A DNA stretch of 15,692 bases, from contig DATJWY010000196.1 of the NCBI GenBank assembly GCA_035500775.1, positions 1 to 15,692 on the forward strand, read 5' to 3'. Made by a program: the position numbers and the translations under genes. Below are positions 7,466-13,746 of the stretch, piece by piece (within the stretch, counting starts at the first letter, position 1; the number at the start of each line of letters is the position of its first letter). The notes beneath the pieces are model-generated. The model made no database searches. It was not told the origin of the DNA and saw only the letters and a list, made by a program, of their open reading frames with translations. Origin of the DNA: DATJWY01 sp035500775. Its GTDB lineage: Bacteria > Pseudomonadota > Alphaproteobacteria > Acetobacterales > Acetobacteraceae.

Positions 7466-7583
7466 GGCGAGGGGCTCCGCCCCTCGACCCCGCCAAAGGC
7501 GAAGCCTTTGGAATCCATTACTTAAGTGATCGGGGGTCTGGGGCCTCAAGGCCCCAGCGGGTCGAGGGCGGAGCCCTCGCCTT
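7464..7583. repeat. 120-bp composite palindromic element with terminal inverted repeats
   Basis: The ends 7464-7493 (30 nt) and 7557-7583 (27 nt) are inverted copies of each other, differing only by single-base expansions of G/C runs. Inside are four hairpins in series: 7468-7486 (8-bp stem, 3-nt loop), 7493-7511 (8-bp, 3-nt), 7538-7557 (8-bp, 4-nt) and 7563-7579 (7-bp, 3-nt), with ACTTAAGT near the centre (7520-7527). There is no open reading frame and no transposase. This fits a REP/BIME-like or MITE-like repeat, and a diverged half copy lies at 535-600. It fills the gap between the IMPase stop and the bestrophin gene, so it could also terminate or stabilise transcripts. Confidence 0.75.
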
Positions 7584-7600
7584 GCCTTTGCTTTACGATT

Positions 7601-7618
7601 ATGACCACGCCATCATGA
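7601..7618 (+). other. Five-codon upstream reading frame overlapping the bestrophin start
   Basis: ATG at 7601 opens a frame MTTPS whose TGA (7616-7618) overlaps the bestrophin ATG (7615-7617) as ATGA. Neither start has a visible Shine-Dalgarno site. It may couple translation, or it may be chance. Confidence 0.25.
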
Positions 7619-8526
7619 TCGTACGCCCGCGCCCCGGAACCCTCGGCCTGCTCTATATCCTGCGCGGCTCCGTCGTGCCGCGGATCGCGCCGCGTGTTCT
7701 CGCGATTTCCGCCATGGCCGCTCTCGTCGCCTGGGGCGCGCAGGTCCGGCCTGCCTGGATGCCGGCCTTTCCCGCCGCGCCTTTCACCCTGATGGGCGTC
7801 GCGCTCTCCATCTTCATCGGCTTCCGCAACAACGCCTGCTACGACCGCTGGTGGGAGGCGCGCAAGCAATGGGGCGCGCTGGTCACGGAGATGCGCGCCT
7901 TCGCGCGGCTCAGCGTCACCACCTTGCCGGATGAGGACACGCGCCAGCGCGTGCTGCGCCGGACGATCGCCTTCGCGCACTGCCTGGCCGGGCGGCTACG
8001 CGGCGAGGCGACTCTGGAGGCTCTGCGGCCCTGGCTGCTGGAGGCCGAGTGGCGGGCCTTGCAGGGGCGGCGGAACGAACCCTCGGTGATCCTGCGCGAG
8101 ATCGGCGCCGATCTGACGCGCGAGATGCGGGAGGGGCGGATCAGCGACATTATCTATCAGCTGTTCGATACCAGGCTGACCGCCATGGTCGGGGTTCAGG
8201 CCGCCTGCGAACGCATCCAGGGCACGCCGCTGCCGTTCGCTTATACGCTGCTGCTGCACCGGACAGCTTATCTCGTCTGCCTGTTGCTGCCGTTCGGGCT
8301 GGTCGGATCGCTCGGCCTCATCACGCCGCTGGTCACCGCGGTGCTCGCTTACGCCTTTTTCGGTCTGGACGCGCTCGGCGACGAGATCGAGGAACCGTTC
8401 GGCATGATGGAGAACGATCTGCCGCTGAACGCGCTGGTGCGGGTGATCGAGATCGACGTGCTCGAGGCGCTGGACGAGCCTGTGCTGCCGCAGGCGCTGC
8501 GGCCAGAGCGGTTCGTCCTGACGTAA
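7615..8526 (+). CDS. Bestrophin-family membrane channel protein
   Basis: 303 residues, close to the usual length of bacterial bestrophins (YneE/UPF0187). These form pentameric ion channels in the inner membrane; the bacterial example studied structurally is cation-permeable, and the physiological role is unclear. The family start MIVRPRPGTLGLLYILRGSV is present, then hydrophobic segments at about 24-42, 56-71, 208-230 and 233-251. Conserved motifs are FRNNACYDRWWEARKQWG (70-87), ERIQGTPLPFAYTLLLHR (199-216, pore-region helix) and GDEIEEPFGMMENDLPL (255-271), the bestrophin EDPFG-type acidic cluster. The start was chosen by alignment with the family; there is no good ribosome site. The 5' leader lies directly against the palindromic element. 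Confidence 0.87.
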   Translation: MIVRPRPGTLGLLYILRGSVVPRIAPRVLAISAMAALVAWGAQVRPAWMPAFPAAPFTLMGVALSIFIGFRNNACYDRWWEARKQWGALVTEMRAFARLSVTTLPDEDTRQRVLRRTIAFAHCLAGRLRGEATLEALRPWLLEAEWRALQGRRNEPSVILREIGADLTREMREGRISDIIYQLFDTRLTAMVGVQAACERIQGTPLPFAYTLLLHRTAYLVCLLLPFGLVGSLGLITPLVTAVLAYAFFGLDALGDEIEEPFGMMENDLPLNALVRVIEIDVLEALDEPVLPQALRPERFVLT

Positions 8527-8530
8527 CCGG

Positions 8531-8550
8531 AGGGCGGCCGGCGCCGCCCT
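8531..8550 (+). terminator. Candidate terminator after the bestrophin gene
   Basis: A perfect GC palindrome (8-bp stem, 4-nt loop) begins 4 nt after the bestrophin stop and is followed by GGTTTCC. The T-run is short, so termination efficiency is uncertain. Confidence 0.5.
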
Positions 8551-8569
8551 GGTTTCCTCCCGGCATATC

Positions 8570-8590
8570 GATTTTGCATAATATATCTTC
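8570..8590 (+). promoter_or_regulatory. AT-rich patch, candidate promoter for mazG
   Basis: TTTTGCATAATATATC is strikingly AT-rich in GC-rich surroundings and offers a TATAAT-like -10 (CATAAT or TAATAT) between the terminator and mazG. No matching -35 is evident, and the leader would be about 130 nt. Confidence 0.3.
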
Positions 8591-8715
8591 TGCGACATTT
8601 ACGCGCGCACGCAGAACAGGCCTATCCCGTCACGTTGGCGCCGCCTGACGGCCTGCGTTACCGTCTCTTCCCCCTTTATCGGGTCATCGCCACGCCCTCC
8701 CTGGAGTCCCGCCGC

Positions 8716-9519
8716 TTGAGCAAGAACCCGGAAGCCGAACTGCGTCGCCTGCTGGACCTGATGGCGGCACTCCGCCACCCGGTTTCCGGTTGCCCCTGGG
8801 ACCAGGCGCAGGATTTCGACACCATCGCCCCGTACACCATCGAGGAAGCCTACGAGGTGGCCGACACCATCGCCCGGCGCGACTGGACGGCGCTGCCGGA
8901 CGAGCTTGGCGATCTGCTGTTCCAGGTCGTCTATTACGCGCGCATGGCCGAGGAAGCCCGCCGCTTCGACTTCGCCGACATCGCCGCCGCCATCACCGAC
9001 AAGATGATCCGGCGTCACCCGCACGTGTTCGGCGAGGCCGCCACCCGTGACGCGGCGGCCCAGAGCACTGCCTGGGAAGCGATGAAATCCGCGGAACGCG
9101 CCGCCCGGGCCGAGACCGGAACACTCGCCGGCATACCGCTCGGCCTGCCGGCGCTGACCCGCGCCCTCAAGCTCAGCAGCCGTGCGGCCCGCGTCGGCTT
9201 CGACTGGCCGGACGTGCCCGCGGTGCTGGACAAGCTGGATGAGGAAGTCGCCGAACTGCGTGCCGAACTGCCCGAAGCGGACCCGGCGCGGCTCGCGGAC
9301 GAGCTCGGTGACATGCTGTTCGTGCTGGTTAATCTGGCGCGCAAGCTGAAGCTGGACCCTGAGGCCTGCCTGCGCCACGCCAACGAAAAGTTTTTCCGTC
9401 GGTTCAGCGCGGTTGAGCACATCCTGGCGGAGCAAGGCGAAACCCCGGCGGATGTCTCGCTTGAGCGTATGGAAGCGGCCTGGCAGGTGGTGAAGGCGCG
9501 GGAAAAGACCGGGGAATGA
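8716..9519 (+). CDS. mazG: Nucleoside triphosphate pyrophosphohydrolase MazG (TTG start)
   Basis: 267 residues, matching the roughly 260-residue two-domain MazG proteins that hydrolyse NTPs and dNTPs to monophosphates and remove aberrant nucleotides. Both MazG domains keep the metal motifs: domain 1 has CPWDQAQDF (26-34), EEAYE (43-47) and DELGD (62-66); domain 2 has EEVAE (176-180) and DELGD (195-199). The family linker GIPLGLPALTRALKLSSRAARVGFDW is present. I chose TTG 8716 because GGAG lies about 9 nt upstream and the protein then begins MSKNPEAELRRLLDLM, as homologues do; another TTG at 8635 would add 27 residues without family character. It converges with the FAD protein gene, with a hairpin between them. 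Confidence 0.93.
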   Translation: MSKNPEAELRRLLDLMAALRHPVSGCPWDQAQDFDTIAPYTIEEAYEVADTIARRDWTALPDELGDLLFQVVYYARMAEEARRFDFADIAAAITDKMIRRHPHVFGEAATRDAAAQSTAWEAMKSAERAARAETGTLAGIPLGLPALTRALKLSSRAARVGFDWPDVPAVLDKLDEEVAELRAELPEADPARLADELGDMLFVLVNLARKLKLDPEACLRHANEKFFRRFSAVEHILAEQGETPADVSLERMEAAWQVVKAREKTGE

Positions 9520-9524
9520 CGATA

Positions 9525-9553
9525 AGGCCGGGGCGAATTCCCTGCCCCGGCCT
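9525..9553. terminator. Bidirectional hairpin between mazG and the FAD protein gene
   Basis: A perfect 10-bp GC stem (9525-9534 with 9544-9553) and 9-nt loop start six bases after the mazG stop and sit 39 bp from the converging FAD gene. There is no T-run on either side, so it may work with Rho or as a 3' stabiliser. Confidence 0.5.
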
Positions 9554-9592
9554 GCCCGCTGATATCGTGCGGGGGCGTGTGCCTCGCCTCCC

Positions 9593-10999
9593 TTAAGCCA
9601 ACGGCTCCAAGGTCCGGGGCGCGGGCTTGACCAGGGTGGCGAGATGTCCGGCCAGGAACTCGCATTGGCGGCGGATGTCCGGCACCGCCGTCATCTCCCA
9701 GAAAGCCCCCTTGGTAATCGGCCCGATGGCGAACAGACGCCGGGAGATCGCCCCCTTCCTGTCGAGCAGCGCGCAGTTCTGCGTGACATCCAGCCCGAGC
9801 CGCAGCGGATCGGGCCGCACCAGACCGTCGCGCAGCAGGCCGCGGATGAGCGGATGGGAAATCCGGTCGTAATCCGCCCCGGGGCCGGCGCAGTTGATCA
9901 CCCGCGCGGCGCGCAGCGAGGCGAGCGCCGTGCCGCGGCGCGGTTGGTAGACGACCTCGATCGCATCGCCCTCGATCTGGTAGCGCCGGATCCGCCCGGC
10001 GCGGGTGGTGAACTGCCCCCGTGCCTGGGCGTCCACGATGCGCGCAGCGGTGGCAGGCGGCATCCGGTGGCGGTGCACGTCCCACCAGGGGCGCAGATGG
10101 CGCAGGAAACGCTGCCGGTCACGCAGCGACATCGCCTGCCAGACATCGGTCGTGAACGGACGGAGCGAATCGATAACCGGCTGCCAACTACCGCCTTCCA
10201 CGATCGCCTGCTCGGCCGCGCGGCGCAGGAAGGCGGACAGGGCGATCAGGTCGGTCGGAAACGCGGTGGGGGCCGCCGGCGCCGGCGCGGGGGCGCCGGT
10301 GCCATGCCGCAGCGGCAGCAGGCCGCGCCGCGACACGGCATGGATCGGCCCGCGATGCCCCTGATCCAGCAGGGAGATGGCCAGATCCATGGTGGTAAGC
10401 CCGGTGCCGATCAGCAGCACCGGCGCGTCCGGATCAAGATCGCTCAGCGCGTCCGCCGCCCAGGGATCGGGGCGGTAAAACGGCGAGTCATAGAAGGATG
10501 GATCGGCGACCGGGGGCGGTTCCGGCGGGAAATTGCCGACGGCCAGCACCGCCATGTCGGCCTGCACGGTCCGGTCGCGATCGAGGCGCAGGGTGAGCCG
10601 GTCCCCCTCCCCGTTCAGGCCGATGACGTCGCCGCGCACCAGGTCGAGCGTGTCGCCGAGGTCCGGACGCTTCAGTTCCTCGTTCAGCAGGGCGCGGACA
10701 TAGGCGCCGAACCGCTCGCGCGGCACGAACTGGCCAGCGGTGATTTCCGCCGCGCCGGCCGGTTGCTGGTTCAGCCATTGGAGAAAATCCAGAGGCTTGT
10801 CGTGGAACGCGCTCATGCGGCCAGCCGGCACGTTCAGCAAATGGCTGGGATTGCCGGTCGAATAGGCCTGACCGCGGCCGAACTGGCTGTTGCGTTCGAT
10901 CAGGCAGACGCGCGTTCCGGGAGGACATCGGCGCAGGATATGCAGTGAAAGCAGGGTTCCACTAAACCCCGCGCCAATCACGGCAATAGACGGTGTCAT
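9593..10999 (-). CDS. FAD/NAD(P)-binding oxidoreductase of unknown substrate
   Basis: 468 residues. An N-terminal FAD Rossmann motif VIGAGFSGTLL (7-17) is followed by ERNSQFGRGQAYST and HLLNVPAGRMSAF (53-65), the pattern of the FAD-NAD(P)-binding family often annotated as hydroxyacylglutathione-hydrolase-like or YdhS-like. VLAVGNFPPEPP (151-162) and a second dinucleotide motif LLIGTGLTTMD (195-205) follow, then VINCAGPGADYD. It is probably a cytoplasmic flavoprotein using NAD(P)H. It is third in the - strand metY-cysH series, 95 bp after cysH, so a role in sulfur or redox metabolism is a guess from context only. The start ATG has a weak CTGGGG upstream. No signal peptide and no iron-sulfur cysteines are seen. 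Confidence 0.78.
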   Translation of the reverse strand: MTPSIAVIGAGFSGTLLSLHILRRCPPGTRVCLIERNSQFGRGQAYSTGNPSHLLNVPAGRMSAFHDKPLDFLQWLNQQPAGAAEITAGQFVPRERFGAYVRALLNEELKRPDLGDTLDLVRGDVIGLNGEGDRLTLRLDRDRTVQADMAVLAVGNFPPEPPPVADPSFYDSPFYRPDPWAADALSDLDPDAPVLLIGTGLTTMDLAISLLDQGHRGPIHAVSRRGLLPLRHGTGAPAPAPAAPTAFPTDLIALSAFLRRAAEQAIVEGGSWQPVIDSLRPFTTDVWQAMSLRDRQRFLRHLRPWWDVHRHRMPPATAARIVDAQARGQFTTRAGRIRRYQIEGDAIEVVYQPRRGTALASLRAARVINCAGPGADYDRISHPLIRGLLRDGLVRPDPLRLGLDVTQNCALLDRKGAISRRLFAIGPITKGAFWEMTAVPDIRRQCEFLAGHLATLVKPAPRTLEPLA

Positions 11000-11094
11000 T
11001 CAAACCCCAGCTGACCGTTGGCGACGGATCATCTCACGACATAACGTGGATTACACCGTCGGCAGCCGCCAGGAACGTCACGAGGCCGCGAGGT

Positions 11095-11817
11095 TCAGCC
11101 CTTGGCCGCGGGCTTATGGATCCCGCATTCCGTCTTCGTGCTGCCCGCCCAACGGCCGCTGCGCGGATCCTGCCCCGCGTCGACCCGCTGGGTGCAGACC
11201 GCGCAGCCGATCGAGGGATAGCCGCGCAGGGACAGCTCATGCCGCGGCAGGCCGCGGCGGAGCATTTCCGCCTCGATCCGCTCCGCGGTCCAGTCGGCGA
11301 GCGGGTTGATCTTCACCCGGCAATCCGCGAGTTCGAAGAAAGGCAGGGTCTGGCGGGTGGACGCCTGATGCCGCTTGCGCCCCGTGACCCAGGCCTGGAA
11401 CGGCGCGAGCACCTGTTCGAGCGGCGCCACCTTGCGCAACGCGCAGCAGGCATCGGTGTCGAATTGCCAGAGCTGGCCTTCCGGATCGTTGTCCCGCAGC
11501 GCCTGCTCGGTGGGGCGAACATCTCGCACGTCGCGCAGGCCGAGCGCCTCGCTGAGCCGGCGGCGATAGGCGAGCGTCTCCGGGAAATGCTGCCCGGTAT
11601 CCACGAACAGGACCGGGGTGGCTGGGTCGATATCCGCGACCAGGGCGAGCAGAATCGCCGATTCCGCGCCGAAGGATGAAACAACCGCGATGCGGTCGCG
11701 AAAGGCGTGCTTGATCGCGTGCTCCAGCAGCGCCACGCCGTCGAGTGGCGGGTGCGCCGGCGCGGAAATCTCCGCCGCCGGTTCCACGATCCGCTCCGCT
11801 GCCATTCCCCTGACCAT
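11095..11817 (-). CDS. cysH: Thioredoxin-dependent assimilatory APS reductase, 4Fe-4S type
   Basis: 240 residues from ATG 11817. It reduces adenylyl sulfate (APS) to sulfite in cytoplasmic sulfate assimilation. The PP-loop-like motif SSFGAESAILL and LFVDTGQHFPET bind the nucleotide. It carries the Cys-Cys of DACCALRKV and the Cys-x-x-Cys of SIGCAVC that hold a [4Fe-4S] cluster, features of APS reductases rather than enterobacterial PAPS reductases. The catalytic cysteine is in KTECGIH near the C-terminus. ATG 11817 was preferred because GAGGGA lies about 10 nt upstream and a good promoter sits just before it; a TTG at 11835 and an ATG at 11805 are in-frame alternatives. It lies between metY and the FAD protein gene, all on the same strand. 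Confidence 0.92.
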   Translation of the reverse strand: MVRGMAAERIVEPAAEISAPAHPPLDGVALLEHAIKHAFRDRIAVVSSFGAESAILLALVADIDPATPVLFVDTGQHFPETLAYRRRLSEALGLRDVRDVRPTEQALRDNDPEGQLWQFDTDACCALRKVAPLEQVLAPFQAWVTGRKRHQASTRQTLPFFELADCRVKINPLADWTAERIEAEMLRRGLPRHELSLRGYPSIGCAVCTQRVDAGQDPRSGRWAGSTKTECGIHKPAAKG

Positions 11818-11851
11818 GACGCCGCAATCCCTCAAGCCGAATTCGTGCTGG

Positions 11852-11879
11852 AATGTATGCCCCGATCTGCGTCAGGCAA
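11852..11879 (-). promoter_or_regulatory. Candidate sigma-70 promoter for cysH
   Basis: Read on the - strand, TTGCCT (11879-11874) and TACATT (11857-11852) are separated by 16 bp. Transcription would start near 11845, leaving a leader of about 28 nt to the ATG at 11817. This argues against the TTG start at 11835. Confidence 0.45.
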
Positions 11880-11939
11880 TAGCCAAATTGAACGCTCGTG
11901 TATGCTATTTTCTGCACACAAGCAGGGCGAGTCCGCTCC

Positions 11940-11978
11940 GGGCGCCTGCCCGGCCCGCGGAGGCCGAAACAGGCGCCC
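11940..11978 (-). terminator. Two-level hairpin after metY
   Basis: An outer 9-bp perfect stem (11940-11948 with 11970-11978) encloses an inner 5-bp stem (11951-11955 with 11962-11966). It starts 7 nt after the metY stop. There is no T-run, so it may attenuate rather than fully end transcription into cysH. Confidence 0.45.
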
Positions 11979-11985
11979 TGGCCTC

Positions 11986-13290
11986 TCAGGCGGCGCTGGC
12001 GATCCGCACGGCGTCGAGCGCCTGCGCCAGATCGGCGATGATATCGTCGATATGCTCAAGCCCGACGGAGAGACGGACATAGCCAGGCGACACGCCGGTC
12101 GCGCGCTGCTCGGCCTCGGTGAGCTGCGAGTGCGTGGTGCTGGCCGGATGGATCGCCAGGCTGCGCGCGTCACCAATATTGGCGACGTGATAGAACAGCT
12201 TGAGCGAATCGATGAAAGCCTTGCCGGCTTCCGCCCCGGCCGCCAACTCGAAGCCAACCAGCCCGCCCTGCCCGCGCGTCAGGTATTTCGCCGTGCGCGC
12301 CGCGGCCTCGCCGGTGAGGAAAGCGGGGTGGATGACCCGGCTGACCTCTGGCCGCTGGCTCAGATACTGGGCCACGGCCAGGGCATTGCGGCTGTGCTCG
12401 CGGATACGCAGCGGCAGCGTCTCGATCCCTTGCAGAAGCTGGAAGGCATTGAACGGGCTAAGCGCCGCCCCGAGATCGCGCAGCAGCGTCACGCGCGCCT
12501 TGAGGATATAGGCGATCGGCCCGAGCGGCTTCACCGCCTCGGTCCAGACGGCGCCGTGGTAGCTCGGATCGGGCGTGTTGAGCGCCGGCTGCCGGGCCGG
12601 ATTCGCCGTCCAGTCAAACTTGCCGCTATCGACGATCAGGCCGCCGATCGAGGTGCCATGGCCGCCAAGATACTTCGTGGCCGAATAAACGACGACCGCC
12701 GCGCCATGATCGAACGGCCGGACCAGCAGCGGCGCCGCCGTGTTGTCAACGATGAGCGGAATGCCGAAACGCCGGCCAATGGCGGCGACTTCCTCGATCG
12801 GGAGGACGGCGAGCTTCGGGTTCGGCAGGGTCTCGGCGTAATAGGCGCGGGTACGGTCATCCGTGGCGCGCGCGAAGGCCTCGGGATCGGCCGGATCGAC
12901 GAACCGGACCTCGATGCCCTGATCCCTCAGCGTGTTGGCGAACAGGTTCCAGGTACCGCCATAGAGATCCGTTGAGCTCACGACGTTGTCGCCGGCGCGC
13001 GCCAGGTTCTGCAGCGCATAGGCCGAGGCCGCCTGCCCGGAGGCCACGGCGAGGGCCGCGACGCCGCCTTCAAGCGCGGCAACGCGCTGCTCCAGCGCAT
13101 CATTGGTCGGGTTCATGATGCGCGTATAGATGTTGCCGAGGGCGCGCAGGCCGAACAGGTCCGCCGCTTCCTGCGTGCTGTCGAACTGGTAGGACGTCGT
13201 CTGATAGATGGGGACGGCGACCGCATGGGTCGCGGGATCACGACGCCAGCCGGCGTGCAGGGCAAGCGTTTCCGGATGTTGCGAGGCCAT
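11986..13290 (-). CDS. metY: O-acetylhomoserine sulfhydrylase (aminocarboxypropyltransferase)
   Basis: 434 residues, the expected length for MetY, which joins sulfide to O-acetylhomoserine to give homocysteine, downstream of the sulfite and sulfide produced through cysH. It is a PLP fold type I enzyme of the Cys/Met metabolism family: HPETLALHAGWRRDPATHAVAVPIYQTTSY at the start, YTRIMNPTND (55-64), VASGQAASAYALQNLARAGD (82-101), Asp182 in VDNTAAP and the PLP lysine Lys206 in SATKYLGGHGTSIGG. The insertions and the NIGDARSLAIHPASTTHSQL segment are typical of MetY rather than the shorter MetZ or MetB. The start is supported by AGGAG 7 nt upstream. It has its own promoter (13322-13350) with repeated elements around it. 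Confidence 0.93.
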   Translation of the reverse strand: MASQHPETLALHAGWRRDPATHAVAVPIYQTTSYQFDSTQEAADLFGLRALGNIYTRIMNPTNDALEQRVAALEGGVAALAVASGQAASAYALQNLARAGDNVVSSTDLYGGTWNLFANTLRDQGIEVRFVDPADPEAFARATDDRTRAYYAETLPNPKLAVLPIEEVAAIGRRFGIPLIVDNTAAPLLVRPFDHGAAVVVYSATKYLGGHGTSIGGLIVDSGKFDWTANPARQPALNTPDPSYHGAVWTEAVKPLGPIAYILKARVTLLRDLGAALSPFNAFQLLQGIETLPLRIREHSRNALAVAQYLSQRPEVSRVIHPAFLTGEAAARTAKYLTRGQGGLVGFELAAGAEAGKAFIDSLKLFYHVANIGDARSLAIHPASTTHSQLTEAEQRATGVSPGYVRLSVGLEHIDDIIADLAQALDAVRIASAA

Positions 13291-13298
13291 TGGCGTCT

Positions 13299-13374
13299 CC
13301 TGTGGTTGGGCGGCCAGACGTTACATATCGCGCCTGTGGTTTTTTGTAAAATAACTAATCTTATCGTGGTTTTT
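13299..13374 (-). promoter_or_regulatory. Direct repeats around the metY promoter, possible operator
   Basis: On the - strand AACCACAGG occurs twice: inside the -35/-10 spacer (13341-13333) and next to the ribosome site (13307-13299), 34 bp apart. A shorter AAACCACG lies upstream of the -35 near 13370-13363. ATAAGATTAGTTAT (13364-13351) abuts the -35 and has an ATAA/TTAT dyad. The layout suits a transcription factor responding to sulfur status, but no known consensus was matched. Confidence 0.35.
13322..13350 (-). promoter_or_regulatory. Candidate sigma-70 promoter for metY
   Basis: Read on the - strand, TTTACA (13350-13345) and TATGTA (13327-13322) are separated by 17 bp, in a clearly AT-rich patch. 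The leader to the ATG would be about 25 nt. No SAM riboswitch fold is recognisable in the upstream region. Confidence 0.5.
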
Positions 13375-13380
13375 GGGTGG

Positions 13381-13641
13381 GCTATGGCGGCGCGCCCCGT
13401 CCTGGTCCGCAGCGGTGTTGTACATGGCGGTGGAGACGCGGATCACGGCGTCGGAGAATAACCCGGCGCCGGTGAAAGCCACACAGGCGGACACGCCGCC
13501 GTCATCCGCGAGGACCGGGGACGGCAATACAGCGAGGACGCGCCGGGCGTTTCGTATTCTGGAGGGGGGATGGTTTTGTCACCGGCACCACGACTATCGC
13601 ATGTCGTCGTGGTGAATGCGGGCCGAGTCTTCGTTACGCAA
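13381..13641. other. Gene-free stretch upstream of metY
   Basis: No convincing gene is seen here. Short open frames exist on both strands (68 codons at 13321-13527 on -, 80 codons at 13373-13615 on +) but have no recognisable domain, no ribosome site and cover the metY promoter. One hairpin is present at 13586-13614 (9-bp stem, 11-nt loop). Decayed coding sequence is possible. Confidence 0.5.
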
Positions 13642-13684
13642 AAGTATCATTGGTTCAGATGTCACATCTGAACCAATGATACTT
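13642..13684. terminator. Perfect 20-bp hairpin with 3-nt loop
   Basis: 13642-13661 and 13665-13684 are exact inverted repeats around TCA (TGA on the - strand). Read on the - strand, the stem ends in TTTT, so it can terminate transcripts arriving from the PhyH-like gene whose stop is at 13747. The stem is long and only moderately GC-rich, which is unusual for a plain terminator. Confidence 0.6.
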
Positions 13685-13710
13685 CCTGCCTTCGTGGCGT
13701 GAACGCGGGT

Positions 13711-13740
13711 GTTGGTCAGGCTGGAGTCAGCCTGACCAAC
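13711..13740 (-). terminator. Hairpin directly after the PhyH-like gene
   Basis: A perfect 13-bp stem with a 4-nt loop starts 7 nt after the stop codon at 13747-13749. It lacks a T-run; together with the 13642-13684 hairpin it forms a tandem terminator. Confidence 0.6.
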
Positions 13741-13746
13741 GGCGCG

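Noticed and set aside
7464..7583. CRISPR-like array
   Set aside because: The repeats are inverted and hairpin-forming, not regularly spaced direct repeats with unique spacers.
9644..10948. 434-codon open frame on the + strand across the FAD protein gene
   Set aside because: The opposite strand encodes two dinucleotide-binding motifs; this translation is Arg/Gln-rich with no family resemblance.
11707..12975. 422-codon open frame on the + strand across metY
   Set aside because: It is the shadow of a well-recognised PLP enzyme and covers the cysH promoter and start.
13291..13400. SAM riboswitch upstream of metY
   Set aside because: The leader after the likely transcription start is only about 25 nt, and no SAM-II-like pseudoknot or other known SAM aptamer pattern was recognised.
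13321..13527. 68-codon - strand frame upstream of metY
   Set aside because: It runs through the metY promoter, has no ribosome site or recognisable domain; it may at most be a gene remnant.
13642..13684. Insertion-sequence end
   Set aside because: No transposase, no second matching end and no target duplication could be seen within the window.
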